25,272 nt of DNA from JASLBX01 sp036373915 (GTDB lineage Bacteria; Actinomycetota; Actinomycetes; Jiangellales; Jiangellaceae). This document shows positions 6,131-13,423 of the stretch, piece after piece. The stretch is from the NCBI GenBank assembly GCA_036373915.1, contig DASUUU010000008.1, positions 1 through 25,272 on the forward strand, given 5' to 3'. The notes beneath the pieces were generated by a model. That model searched no databases. It saw nothing but the letters and a program-made list of their open reading frames with translations, and was not told the origin of the DNA. Each line of letters starts with the position of its first letter. Position 1 is the stretch's first letter. A program made the translations under genes and the position numbers.

Positions 6131-7942
6131 GATGAGCACTCGAGGTCCGCTCATGAGCGCGCCCAGGCATGGGCCGGCGCGAGCGGCAGGCGCCTGCTGC
6201 CCTGGGCGGCGGCCTTGGTGTTCTTCATCATTGCGGTCCAGACCGCCCCGGAGGTGCTCGACTTCGAGGCCGTCGAGGGAGGGCTGCTGCCCCTGGTGGC
6301 CGCGGCGGCCGCGGTCCCGTTCGGCCTGGTGCTGACCCGGCCGCTGCTCGGCTGGCTCATCTCGGCGGCGTCGGCTCTCGTGGTGTCGCAGGCCTTCCCG
6401 ATCCTCGACGACGACCCGTGGCCGTGGCCGCCGATTCACGGCATCGTGCTGCTCGCGCTGCTGTTCGCCCTGACCGCGCTGCGCCCGCCGCGGAATGTGC
6501 TGCTCGACCGCGAGGTCGTGCTCAAGCTGGGCGCGTGGGCTGCAACGGCCGCGCTGTTCGGGACCCTGTCCGAAGAGACCGCCGGGTGGGTGGTCGGCGT
6601 TAGCGCGGTCGCGCTCGCCGGTGCGGTGACCCGTTTCGTGGCCGCGGAGAGTGCGGCGCCCGCGCGGGCGGAGGGTGTGCGGTTGCCTCCGGACTGGACC
6701 GGTGAGCTCCGGCGCGGCTTCCGCGAGGCCTTCGTCGGGTGGCCGGCTTCACCGCCGGCCGGCCGTCCGTTCGCGTCCCGGCTCGTCGGCGATCGATCCT
6801 GGCTGCGATGGGTGCGGACGAGAGGCCCGTGGCTGTTGGCCGTCTGCGTCTTCGCCATCGCGTTGGCCGACGTCCGCGACAACCTCGTCATCCATGATCT
6901 CGCACTGCCCGTGGTCGCCGCCCTCGTCGCGCTGCCGGTGGGCTTGATGCGAGATCGGATACTCATCGGCTGGCGGATCGTCACGATCGTCGCCGTCGTC
7001 CTGGCGCTCGTCGCAACCCCGTCGGCGACCTCGGCGGCGAGCATCTGGCCACCGACCCTGCAATGGGTGTGGATCGGGTCGTTGTTCCTGGTCGGCGTCC
7101 GGCACGACAGGTGGACGGCGACCTGGGTCTGGTTGACCTCGGTCCTGGTGATGTCGACCGGGCTGCCGGAGAACTCCGGTGTCGCCACCACCCTCATCGC
7201 TATCGCCACCGGAATGGCGTTTCTGGGAGACCTGGTCCGGACGCGGCGTCAGGTCGCGCGCAGCCTCGAGCAGCAGACCGAGGTGAGTGAGCTCGAGAAG
7301 GCGCGGCGCACGGTCCTCGAGGAGCGCGCTCGCATCGCCCGTGATCTGCACGACGTCGTGGCCCATCACATGTCGATGGTCGTCGTCCAGGCCGAGAGCG
7401 CGCCGTACCGGCTTGACGATCTCTCCGAGCAGGCACGGGCCGAGTTCGCGGCCATCAGCAGGTCGGCGCGCGAAGCTCTCAACGAGGTCCGGGGCCTGCT
7501 CGGCGTGCTGCGCAGCCACGGCGACTCACCCCAGGTGGCGCCGCAGCCGACCATCGAGCAGGTCGCCGACCTGGTGGGCGCCGCCCAGCGGTCGGGCGCG
7601 TCGGTGGGCTTGGAGTATCGCGGCGATGAGCGTCCGGTGAGCACGATGACCAGCGTGTCGGCGTACCGGATCGTTCAGGAGGCGCTGGCCAACGCATCGC
7701 GGCACGCGCAGGGCGCACGCGTGTCGGTCGTCGTCTTGTACGCGCCGGGCAACCTGCACCTGCGGGTGTACAACGACGCACCCTCGAAGCCGATTGTCTC
7801 GGGGCCGGCCGGTCACGGGATCAACGGAATGCGCGAGCGAGCGGCGGCCGTCGGTGGCACACTGCGGGCGGGCCCGACCGGGGACGGCGGGTTCGAGGTG
7901 GTTGCCGAACTTCCGATCAGATCGGGGGATGGCCCGTCGTGA
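6128..7942 (+). CDS. Two-component sensor histidine kinase, NarL/HisKA_3 type
   Basis: Protein of 604 residues from GTG 6128; the reading frame is open further upstream but that part is Arg-rich and overlaps the phospholipase leader. About twelve hydrophobic segments form two blocks (about 24-172 and 233-370) that share collinear motifs, suggesting a duplicated membrane sensor. The catalytic part has a coiled linker, the HisKA_3 box ARIARDLHDVVAHH with phospho-acceptor His about 408, a sensor-kinase N box in QEALANASRHA and the GHGINGMRERAAAVGG lid/G box. It should phosphorylate the response regulator encoded directly downstream; the stop overlaps that gene's GTG start, implying translational coupling. 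The stimulus is unknown. A membrane or cell-envelope signal is plausible given the divergent secreted phospholipase. Confidence 0.9.
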   Translation: MDEHSRSAHERAQAWAGASGRRLLPWAAALVFFIIAVQTAPEVLDFEAVEGGLLPLVAAAAAVPFGLVLTRPLLGWLISAASALVVSQAFPILDDDPWPWPPIHGIVLLALLFALTALRPPRNVLLDREVVLKLGAWAATAALFGTLSEETAGWVVGVSAVALAGAVTRFVAAESAAPARAEGVRLPPDWTGELRRGFREAFVGWPASPPAGRPFASRLVGDRSWLRWVRTRGPWLLAVCVFAIALADVRDNLVIHDLALPVVAALVALPVGLMRDRILIGWRIVTIVAVVLALVATPSATSAASIWPPTLQWVWIGSLFLVGVRHDRWTATWVWLTSVLVMSTGLPENSGVATTLIAIATGMAFLGDLVRTRRQVARSLEQQTEVSELEKARRTVLEERARIARDLHDVVAHHMSMVVVQAESAPYRLDDLSEQARAEFAAISRSAREALNEVRGLLGVLRSHGDSPQVAPQPTIEQVADLVGAAQRSGASVGLEYRGDERPVSTMTSVSAYRIVQEALANASRHAQGARVSVVVLYAPGNLHLRVYNDAPSKPIVSGPAGHGINGMRERAAAVGGTLRAGPTGDGGFEVVAELPIRSGDGPS

Positions 7943-8613
7943 CCGAGGTTCCCGTCAAGGTACTCATCGTCGACGATCAGGCGATGGTGCGCCAGGGTTT
8001 CGGTGCGCTGCTTTCCGCCCAGCCGGACATCGAGGTGGTGGGTGATGCCGCGGACGGGGCGGACGCTCCGGAGGCGGTTCGCCGGTGGCGGCCCGACATC
8101 GTGCTGATGGACGTTCGGATGCCCAAGATCGACGGCTTGGAGGCGACCCGGCGAATCCTGCGCGCTCCTGGCTTGCAGCACCCGCGGGTCGTCATGCTGA
8201 CCACCTTCGACCTGGACGACTACGTCTACGAGGCGCTGCGAGCCGGCGCCAGCGGATTCCTGCTGAAGGACGCGCCCGCGGACGAGTTGATCCGGGCGGT
8301 CCGCGTCGTGGCGGCAGGCGACGCGTTGCTAGCGCCGTCCGTCACGCGGACATTGATCGCCGACTATGCCAGGCGGCCGGCGCGGGATCGGCCGAAGCCA
8401 GATCGGTTGCGCGTGCTCACTCCCCGCGAGACCGAGGTGCTCAAGCTGATCGCGCGCGGGATGTCGAACACGGAGATCGCGGACACGCTGGTGCTCGCCG
8501 ATCAGACGGTGAAGACGCACGTCGGGCGCATCCTGGGAAAACTGGACCTTCGTGATCGAGCCCAGGCCGTGGTCCTCGCCTACGAGACAGGGCTCGTTCA
8601 CCCCGGTGAGTGA
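7939..8613 (+). CDS. Response regulator, NarL/LuxR family
   Basis: Protein of 224 residues starting with GTG 7939, which overlaps the kinase stop codon. The receiver domain (about 1-125) has the acidic pair in ILIVDDQ, the phosphorylated Asp in PDIVLMDVRMPKIDG, the Thr of MLTTFD and the Lys of LLKDAPADEL. The C-terminal LuxR-type helix-turn-helix (about 155-215) reads LTPRETEVLKLIARGMSNTEIA and then QTVKTHVGRILGKL. It is the DNA-binding partner of the upstream kinase. Its targets cannot be read from the window; the divergent phospholipase gene is the nearest candidate. All receiver residues needed for phosphorylation are present. Confidence 0.95.
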   Translation: MTEVPVKVLIVDDQAMVRQGFGALLSAQPDIEVVGDAADGADAPEAVRRWRPDIVLMDVRMPKIDGLEATRRILRAPGLQHPRVVMLTTFDLDDYVYEALRAGASGFLLKDAPADELIRAVRVVAAGDALLAPSVTRTLIADYARRPARDRPKPDRLRVLTPRETEVLKLIARGMSNTEIADTLVLADQTVKTHVGRILGKLDLRDRAQAVVLAYETGLVHPGE

Positions 8614-8622
8614 GCGTGCTGG

Positions 8623-8695
8623 CTCCCCCGGTTGGACTCGAACCAACAACCTGCCGGTTAACAGCCGGACGCTCTGCCAATTGAGCTACGGGGGA
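8623..8695 (-). tRNA. tRNA-Asn (anticodon GTT)
   Basis: The reverse complement folds as a 73-nt cloverleaf. The acceptor stem is TCCCCCG with CGGGGGA, discriminator G. The D arm contains AGCTCAATTGGCAGAGC, the anticodon loop CTGTTAACC has GTT, and the T arm has GGTTCGAGTCC. CC follows the discriminator, without a full encoded CCA. It lies just after the response regulator gene on the opposite strand. Confidence 0.95.
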
Positions 8696-8780
8696 TCGGT
8701 CGGCACGTGCGGCCGACCGCCGCAGAAGAGTATCAGCCCGTCGGCCGTCGCTACGAATCGATTGGACGCGGCAGCGGTGG

Positions 8781-9743
8781 TCAGACCCGCTCGAGCTCCG
8801 CCGGAATCGCGATCACATCGACCATGGCGCCATTGCGCAGGACGGTCATCGGTAGCGGCCGTCCGATGGCGTCGTCGAACAGCAGCCGCTGCAGGCTCTC
8901 GGCCTGTGCAACCGGTTCCCGCCCAGCAGAAAGGACGAGGTCACCCGCCTTCAAGCCGGCTTGGTCGGCCGGCGCGCCGCGGACGACCTCGACGATCCGC
9001 AGCCCGTTGCGCTGGCCCGTGCGGCCGGCGATCGGGGCGGGTAGTGGTGTGGGTGTGCTCACCAGGCCTAGATAGGCCCGGCGCACCCGCCCTTCGCGCA
9101 TGAGCGTCCCGATGATCCGTCGGGTGGTCGAGTTGATCGGGACGGCCAGTCCGAGCCCGATGCCCGCGACAGCGGTATTGATGCCCACCACCTCCGCGCC
9201 CGAGGTAGCCAGCGCGCCGCCGGAATTGCCCGGGTTGAGCGCTGCGTCGGTCTGGATCACGTCCTCGACGACTCGGGCGGCGCGACCGCTCTGCGTCGGG
9301 AGCGACCGGCCGAGCCCGCTGACCACCCCGGCGGTCACCGACCCGGCCAGTCCCAGCGGGCTGCCCACCGCCACGACGAGTTGGCCCACGCGCAGCGTCT
9401 CGGCGTCGCCGAATCGGGCCGCTTTCGGCGTGGCGCCGCGGGCCCGGATCACCGCGAGGTCCGACAGCGGGTCCGAACCGACGACGTCGAACTCGGCCTG
9501 GGCGCCGTCGGCGAACGCGGCGGTCCCGCGGTCCGTGCTGCCGACCACGTGCGCGTTGGTGATCAGGTAGCCATCATCGGTGAAGACGACGGCCGATCCG
9601 CCGCCCTGGAACTGCATGCCACGGCGAGTGGCTCGCACCCGCACGCTCGCGACATGGGGGAGGAGTTCGTCGGCTACCCGGGTGACGACCCGCGAGTACG
9701 CGTCGAGCGGCTGTTCGCCGGACTGGGGCTTGTCATCGCTCAC
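8781..9743 (-). CDS. HtrA/DegP-like serine protease with PDZ domain
   Basis: Protein of 320 residues from GTG 9743, with AGGAG about nine bases upstream. The trypsin-like domain carries the triad: His in LITNAHVVG, Asp in DPLSDLAVIRA and Ser in NPGNSGGAL. A PDZ domain occupies about 225-315 (GLRIVEVVRGAPADQAGLKAGDLVLSAG is its ligand-groove region). There is no N-terminal signal peptide or transmembrane helix, unlike the membrane-anchored actinobacterial HtrA proteins, so it is probably cytosolic or exported by an unseen route. The family degrades or refolds damaged proteins. Three tandem 8-bp repeats sit immediately upstream. The thioesterase gene lies 65 bp upstream on the same strand and may be co-transcribed. 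Confidence 0.9.
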   Translation of the reverse strand: MSDDKPQSGEQPLDAYSRVVTRVADELLPHVASVRVRATRRGMQFQGGGSAVVFTDDGYLITNAHVVGSTDRGTAAFADGAQAEFDVVGSDPLSDLAVIRARGATPKAARFGDAETLRVGQLVVAVGSPLGLAGSVTAGVVSGLGRSLPTQSGRAARVVEDVIQTDAALNPGNSGGALATSGAEVVGINTAVAGIGLGLAVPINSTTRRIIGTLMREGRVRRAYLGLVSTPTPLPAPIAGRTGQRNGLRIVEVVRGAPADQAGLKAGDLVLSAGREPVAQAESLQRLLFDDAIGRPLPMTVLRNGAMVDVIAIPAELERV

Positions 9744-9756
9744 CGAAAACGCTCCT

Positions 9757-9780
9757 GATTACGTGATTACACGATGACGT
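9757..9780. repeat. Three tandem 8-bp repeats upstream of htrA-like gene
   Basis: Consecutive units GATTACGT (9757-9764), GATTACAC (9765-9772) and GATGACGT (9773-9780) stand head to tail with no spacer. They lie 14-37 bases before the htrA-like GTG start and abut its ribosome-binding site. An exact 8-bp phase is not one helical turn, so adjacent subunits would contact different faces. They may be regulator sites or a short slipped-strand repeat. Confidence 0.5.
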
Positions 9781-9808
9781 GGCAACGCCGGGCGCCGGAG
9801 CGGTGTTC

Positions 9809-10318
9809 CTACCGTTCGCTCGTACCGAACAGCATGCAGGTGGACGTGGCGTGGGCGAGCAGCTTGCCCTGTCCGTCGGTCAGCCTGGCCTCGGCCAGCG
9901 CCGTGCGTCGCCCGGCTGACAAGACCACGCCCTCGCAGCGCAGCGGCCCGGTATCGGTGGTGACCTGGCGCAGGAACTTGGTGGTCAGATCGACGGAGGT
10001 GTACCCCACCCCAGCGGGCAGCGTGGAGTGGACCGCGCAGCCGGTCGCCGTGTCGAGCAGCGTCGCCAGCACACCGCCATGGACCGTGCCGAGCGGGTTG
10101 TAGTGGAACTCGCGCGGCGTCAGGCGGATGGTCGCACGTCCGGTCTCGGCGGTGAAGCCGTCTACACCGATCATCTCCATCACAGGAGGCGGCGGTATGT
10201 CGCCGGCGATCATCGCCTGGAGCACTTCGAGTCCGCTTCGTGAGCCGAGCAGCGCCGCGCTCGCCGTGGGGTCGTGCCACGAGAAGGTGCGGCTGCGGGT
10301 GACCTGCGTCTGTGTCAT
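9809..10318 (-). CDS. PaaI-family hotdog-fold thioesterase
   Basis: Protein of 169 residues, typical for the family. The signature YNPLGTVHGGVLATLLDTATG (about 73-93) contains the HGG turn and the Asp used for catalysis in PaaI/YdiI-type acyl-CoA thioesterases. A second block, YTSVDLTTKFLRQV, fits the hotdog beta sheet. It should hydrolyse acyl- or aryl-CoA thioesters in the cytoplasm; the substrate is unknown. ATG 10318 has GAGAGG about eight bases upstream. It is divergent from the HxlR regulator across only 55 bp, so that regulator may control it. A perfect TTGACA on the minus strand at 10354-10349 may be its -35. Confidence 0.9.
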   Translation of the reverse strand: MTQTQVTRSRTFSWHDPTASAALLGSRSGLEVLQAMIAGDIPPPPVMEMIGVDGFTAETGRATIRLTPREFHYNPLGTVHGGVLATLLDTATGCAVHSTLPAGVGYTSVDLTTKFLRQVTTDTGPLRCEGVVLSAGRRTALAEARLTDGQGKLLAHATSTCMLFGTSER

Positions 10319-10338
10319 GGACTCAGCCTCTCAAGGAG

Positions 10339-10373
10339 TTGCTGGGTCTGTCAACAAGACTTAGCCTATAAGT
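10339..10373 (+). promoter_or_regulatory. hxlR leaderless promoter with palindromic operator
   Basis: TTGCTG (10339-10344) and TAGCCT (10362-10367) are spaced by 17 bases and predict a start at about 10374, the A of the hxlR ATG. No Shine-Dalgarno sequence is present, so the message is probably leaderless. The perfect inverted repeat ACTTA-GCCTA-TAAGT (10359-10373) covers the -10 and touches the ATG, an ideal place for autorepression. Confidence 0.6.
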
Positions 10374-10853
10374 ATGCACCCCGCTGCTTTGGACCTCTCC
10401 GTCGAGAACTGCACTATCGCCCGAGCCATGTCGGTCCTCGGCGAGAAGTGGACGCTTGTCGTGCTACGCGAAGTGTTCACCGGTGTGCGTCGCTTCGACG
10501 ACATGCAGGTGCGTACCGGCATCCCGCGCCAGGTTCTGGCCGACCGGCTGTCCATGCTGGTGGGCGTCGGCGTGCTGAAACGGGTTCCGTATCGCGAGCC
10601 GGGTGCGCGGGAGCGGATGGAGTACCGGCTCACCGACAAGGGCCTTGACCTCTATCCCGTCTTGGTCGCCGTGCGCGAATGGGGCGACAGGTATCTCGCC
10701 GACCCCGAAGGCCCACCGTTGAAGACGGTGCACCGCGACTGCGGCGCCGAGGTGCGGGTACACCTGCAGTGCGACGCCGGCCACCAACTGGAGTCGCCGC
10801 GGGATGTCGTGCCGCGACCAGGCCCGGGCGCGCGCCTGCGGGTCGCCGGGTAG
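10374..10853 (+). CDS. HxlR-family transcriptional regulator
   Basis: Protein of 159 residues. The HxlR winged-helix domain covers about 10-105. It begins with CTIARAMSVLGEKWTLVVLREVF and continues through RRFDDMQVRTGIPRQVLADRLSMLV (recognition region) and YRLTDKGLDLYPVLVAVREWGDRY. The N-terminal Cys (about 14), common in redox- or aldehyde-sensing members, is present, as are two Cys in the C-terminal tail (HRDCGAEV, LQCDAGH). These tail Cys and His residues resemble a small metal or redox site. It is divergent from the thioesterase gene with a shared 55-bp control region and probably represses itself and that gene. Confidence 0.92.
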   Translation: MHPAALDLSVENCTIARAMSVLGEKWTLVVLREVFTGVRRFDDMQVRTGIPRQVLADRLSMLVGVGVLKRVPYREPGARERMEYRLTDKGLDLYPVLVAVREWGDRYLADPEGPPLKTVHRDCGAEVRVHLQCDAGHQLESPRDVVPRPGPGARLRVAG

Positions 10854-10906
10854 CTGTGGAATAGTCCAAGTACGTGGCGACGTTAGACCGGGCGACGCTT
10901 AAGAAA

Positions 10907-10918
10907 TTGACGCGTCAA
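10907..10918. promoter_or_regulatory. Perfect 12-bp palindrome upstream of the LLM gene
   Basis: TTGACGCGTCAA is a perfect 12-bp palindrome 36 bases before the ATG of the flavin monooxygenase gene, in the 95-bp gap after hxlR. Its left half also resembles a -35 hexamer, but I see no good -10. It may be an operator for a regulator of the monooxygenase-reductase pair. Confidence 0.4.
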
Positions 10919-10954
10919 CGACCGTCGGTTTCTCGCAGGTGAACAGGAGTGCCC

Positions 10955-12082
10955 ATGCAGTTCGGAGTCTTCTCGGTCGGCGACGTGACGCCGGACCCGA
11001 CCACCGGGCGTACGCCGACGGAGGCCGAGCGGATCAAGGCGATGGTCGCCATCGCACTCAAGGCCGAAGAGATAGGGCTCGACGTGTTCGCGACCGGTGA
11101 GCACCACAACCCACCCTTCGTGCCGTCGTCCCCCACGACGATGCTGGGCTGCATCGCGGCTCGCACCGAGCAGCTGATCCTGTCGACGGCGACCACGTTG
11201 ATCACGACCAACGATCCGGTGAAGATCGCCGAGGACTACGCGATGCTCCAGCACCTGGCCGACGGCCGGGTCGACCTCATGATGGGCCGCGGCAACACCG
11301 GCCCGGTGTACCCGTGGTTCGGCAAGGACATCCGCGACGGCATCGAACTCGCGGTCGAGAACTACCACCTGTTGTACCGGCTATGGCGCGAGGACGTCGT
11401 CGACTGGCAGGGCAAGCACCGCACGCCGTTGCAGGCGTTCACCTCCACCCCGCGCCCGCTCGACGGGGTCCCGCCGTTCGTGTGGCATGGCTCGATCCGG
11501 AGTCCCGAGATCGCCGAGCAGGCCGCGTACTACGGTGACGGGTTCTTCGCGAACCACATCTTCTGGCCAAAGGAGCACTTCCAGCGGCTGATCGGCCTGT
11601 ATCGCCGCCGCTACGAGCACTACGGGCACGGATCCGCCGACCAGGCGATCGTCGGTCTCGGCGGTCAGATCTTCATGCGAAAGAACTCCCAGGACGCCAT
11701 CCGCGAGTTCCGGCCCTATTTCGATCACGCGCCGGTGTACGGCGGCGGGCCGTCGCTGGAGGAGTTCATGGATCAGACGCCGCTGACTGTCGGCAGCCCG
11801 CAGCAGGTGATCGACAAGACGCTGACGTTCCGCGAGCACTTCGGTGACTACCAGCGCCAGTTGTTCCTCATGGATCACGCCGGGTTGCCGCTGGCGACGG
11901 TTCTCGACCAGATGGATATGTTCGGCGCCGAGGTGCTGCCCGTGCTGCGCCGGGAGTTCGCGGCTCGAAAGCCCGCGCACGTTCCCGAGGCCCCGACGCA
12001 CGCCAGCCGCAAGGCCGCGGCCGAGAACGAGCGTGCCGAGCAGGCGCGGGCGAAGGAGGCTGTGACCGGAGGCGTGCAATGA
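10955..12082 (+). CDS. FMN-dependent luciferase-like monooxygenase, CE1758 type
   Basis: Protein of 375 residues from ATG 10955, preceded by AGGAG five bases upstream. An in-frame GTG at 10949 overlaps that ribosome site and is rejected. It begins MQFGVFSVGDV, the first barrel strand of the luciferase-like monooxygenase fold, and contains DVFATGEHHNPPF, ADGRVDLMMGRGNTGPVYPWFG and the flavin-site segment PPFVWHGSIRSPEIAEQAAYYGDGFF. The overall pattern and the adjacent reductase match the CE1758/CE1759 pair in which the oxygenase uses FMNH2 supplied by its partner. The substrate is unknown. The last ~40 residues are charged and helical beyond the barrel. The stop overlaps the start of the reductase gene as ATGA. 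Confidence 0.9.
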   Translation: MQFGVFSVGDVTPDPTTGRTPTEAERIKAMVAIALKAEEIGLDVFATGEHHNPPFVPSSPTTMLGCIAARTEQLILSTATTLITTNDPVKIAEDYAMLQHLADGRVDLMMGRGNTGPVYPWFGKDIRDGIELAVENYHLLYRLWREDVVDWQGKHRTPLQAFTSTPRPLDGVPPFVWHGSIRSPEIAEQAAYYGDGFFANHIFWPKEHFQRLIGLYRRRYEHYGHGSADQAIVGLGGQIFMRKNSQDAIREFRPYFDHAPVYGGGPSLEEFMDQTPLTVGSPQQVIDKTLTFREHFGDYQRQLFLMDHAGLPLATVLDQMDMFGAEVLPVLRREFAARKPAHVPEAPTHASRKAAAENERAEQARAKEAVTGGVQ

Positions 12083-12708
12083 CCACCCGGACTCTCGCCG
12101 TCATATCGGCGGGGCTGCGCAAGCCGTCGTCGACCCGGCTGCTTGCGGACCAGCTCGCGGCCGGCGCCGAGCGGGCATTCCGGCAGCGCGGCATCGATCC
12201 GGTGCTGGACGTCACCGAACTGCGAGACCACGCACAGGACCTGGCGAACAACCTGCTGACCGGATTCCCGAGCCCTGGGCTACGTTCGACGGTCGATCGG
12301 GTGCTTAACGCCGACGGCCTCATAGCCGTGACTCCGATCTTCACCGGCTCGTACAGCGGCTTGTTCAAAACGTTCTTCGATGTACTCGAGGACGGCTCGC
12401 TGGCGGGCAAACCGGTGCTGCTCGGCGCCACCGGCGGTACCGAGCGGCATTCGCTGGCCATCGACCACGCGATGCGCCCGCTGTTCGCGTACTTGCGGGC
12501 GCTCGTGGTCCCCACGGGGGTCTATGCGGCGTCGTCGGACTGGGGCGCTACCGAGCAGGGCCAGCAGGCCCTGGCCGAACGGGTCGAGCGCGCCTCGAAC
12601 GAGCTGGCCGACCTGGTCCTCAACACCGGCGAGACGGCCCGCCGCGACGGGCCCGACGAGCCCGTGCCGTTCGAGCAACTGCTCACCGGCCGGACCGGCG
12701 AGGTATAG
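12079..12708 (+). CDS. NAD(P)H:FMN reductase, CE1759 type, partner of the LLM oxygenase
   Basis: Protein of 209 residues with a flavodoxin-like fold. The N-terminal phosphate-binding segment AVISAGLRKPSSTRLLADQL and the middle GLIAVTPIFTGSYSGLFKTFFDVL are typical of NADPH-dependent FMN reductases; LGATGGTERHSLAIDHAMRPLFAYLRALVVPTG is the usual C-terminal core. It would reduce FMN for the oxygenase encoded directly upstream. ATG 12079 overlaps the oxygenase stop codon, so translation is coupled and a roughly equal ratio of the two proteins is expected. Confidence 0.92.
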   Translation: MTTRTLAVISAGLRKPSSTRLLADQLAAGAERAFRQRGIDPVLDVTELRDHAQDLANNLLTGFPSPGLRSTVDRVLNADGLIAVTPIFTGSYSGLFKTFFDVLEDGSLAGKPVLLGATGGTERHSLAIDHAMRPLFAYLRALVVPTGVYAASSDWGATEQGQQALAERVERASNELADLVLNTGETARRDGPDEPVPFEQLLTGRTGEV

Positions 12709-12775
12709 CGGCGTGTCCTAGACTCCTGAAGCGTTCGAGATTTGATCTCTGAATCGCTGCGACGGGAGCGTCGAG

Positions 12776-13351
12776 ATGGCCGAGATTGTCCTGTTCCACC
12801 ACGCACTGGGCCTGACCCCCGGTGTGTTGGAGTTCGCCGCCGATCTGCGCAGCGCCGGGCACACCGTGCGCACGCCCGACCTTTTCGAGGGCCGCACGTT
12901 CGACACCCTGCAGGAGGGTGTCGATCACGCCGGGGGGATCGGCTTCGGCGAGGTTATCGAGCGTGGCGTGCGTGCCGTCCAGGACTTGCCCGCCGAGGTG
13001 GTGTACGCGGGCTTCTCGCTGGGAGTGCTGCCGGCCCAGAAGCTGGCGCAAACCCGGCCCGGTGCACGGGGAGCGCTGCTGTTCTACTCGTGCGTTCCGC
13101 CCTCGGAGTTCGGTTCGGATTGGCCGCAGGACGTGCCGGTGCAGATCCACGGCATGGACCGCGATCCGATCTTCGTCGGCGAGGGCGACGTCGACGCCGC
13201 TCGGGTGGTGGTCGACCAGGCGCGCGACGGGCAACTGTTCCTCTACCCGGGCGACCAGCACTACTTCGCCGACAGCACCCTGCCGTCCTACGATCCCCGC
13301 GCCACCGAACTGCTTCGCGAACGAGTGCTCGACTTCCTCGAGACCCGCTGA
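12776..13351 (+). CDS. Dienelactone hydrolase family protein
   Basis: Protein of 191 residues with the alpha/beta-hydrolase fold of dienelactone hydrolases. It starts EIVLFHHALGLTPGV, has the nucleophile elbow GFSLG (about 80-84), an acid-bearing strand near VQIHGMDRDPIF and a C-terminal GDQHYFAD that supplies the His. Classical dienelactone hydrolases have Cys in the elbow; Ser here suggests ordinary esterase-type chemistry or a different substrate. ATG 12776 has GGGAG about eight bases upstream. The gene is 67 bp from the reductase gene on the same strand and may share its transcript. Confidence 0.87.
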   Translation: MAEIVLFHHALGLTPGVLEFAADLRSAGHTVRTPDLFEGRTFDTLQEGVDHAGGIGFGEVIERGVRAVQDLPAEVVYAGFSLGVLPAQKLAQTRPGARGALLFYSCVPPSEFGSDWPQDVPVQIHGMDRDPIFVGEGDVDAARVVVDQARDGQLFLYPGDQHYFADSTLPSYDPRATELLRERVLDFLETR

Positions 13352-13374
13352 CGCGGATCTTGTCGATCTTCTGC

Positions 13375-13396
13375 GGGCGACCGGCTCCGCTCGCCC
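13375..13396 (+). terminator. Weak hairpin after the dienelactone hydrolase gene
   Basis: A perfect 6-bp stem, GGGCGA (13375-13380) with TCGCCC (13391-13396), closes a 10-base GC-rich loop 24 bases after the hydrolase stop. No U-tract follows. It may end transcription before the ABC transporter genes, though such short GC-rich stems occur by chance in this DNA. Confidence 0.3.
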
Positions 13397-13423
13397 TGAT
13401 CCTCGTGTGCAAGGCTGGGCGAC

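Noticed and set aside
6749..7519. Minus-strand frame of 256 codons inside the kinase gene
   Set aside because: Shadow of the kinase: composition dominated by Asp, Arg and Gln, no ribosome site, no recognisable domain.
6128..8613. Idea that the two-component pair is DosS/DosR and acts on the DosR-like box at 16602
   Set aside because: The kinase has a multi-helix membrane sensor and no haem-binding GAF domains, so it is not a DosS-type kinase. The link cannot be supported.
8552..9103. Plus-strand frame across tRNA-Asn with a GWTRTNNLPVNSRTLCQLSYGG segment
   Set aside because: It is another translation of the reverse strand of a tRNA and then antisense to the htrA-like gene.
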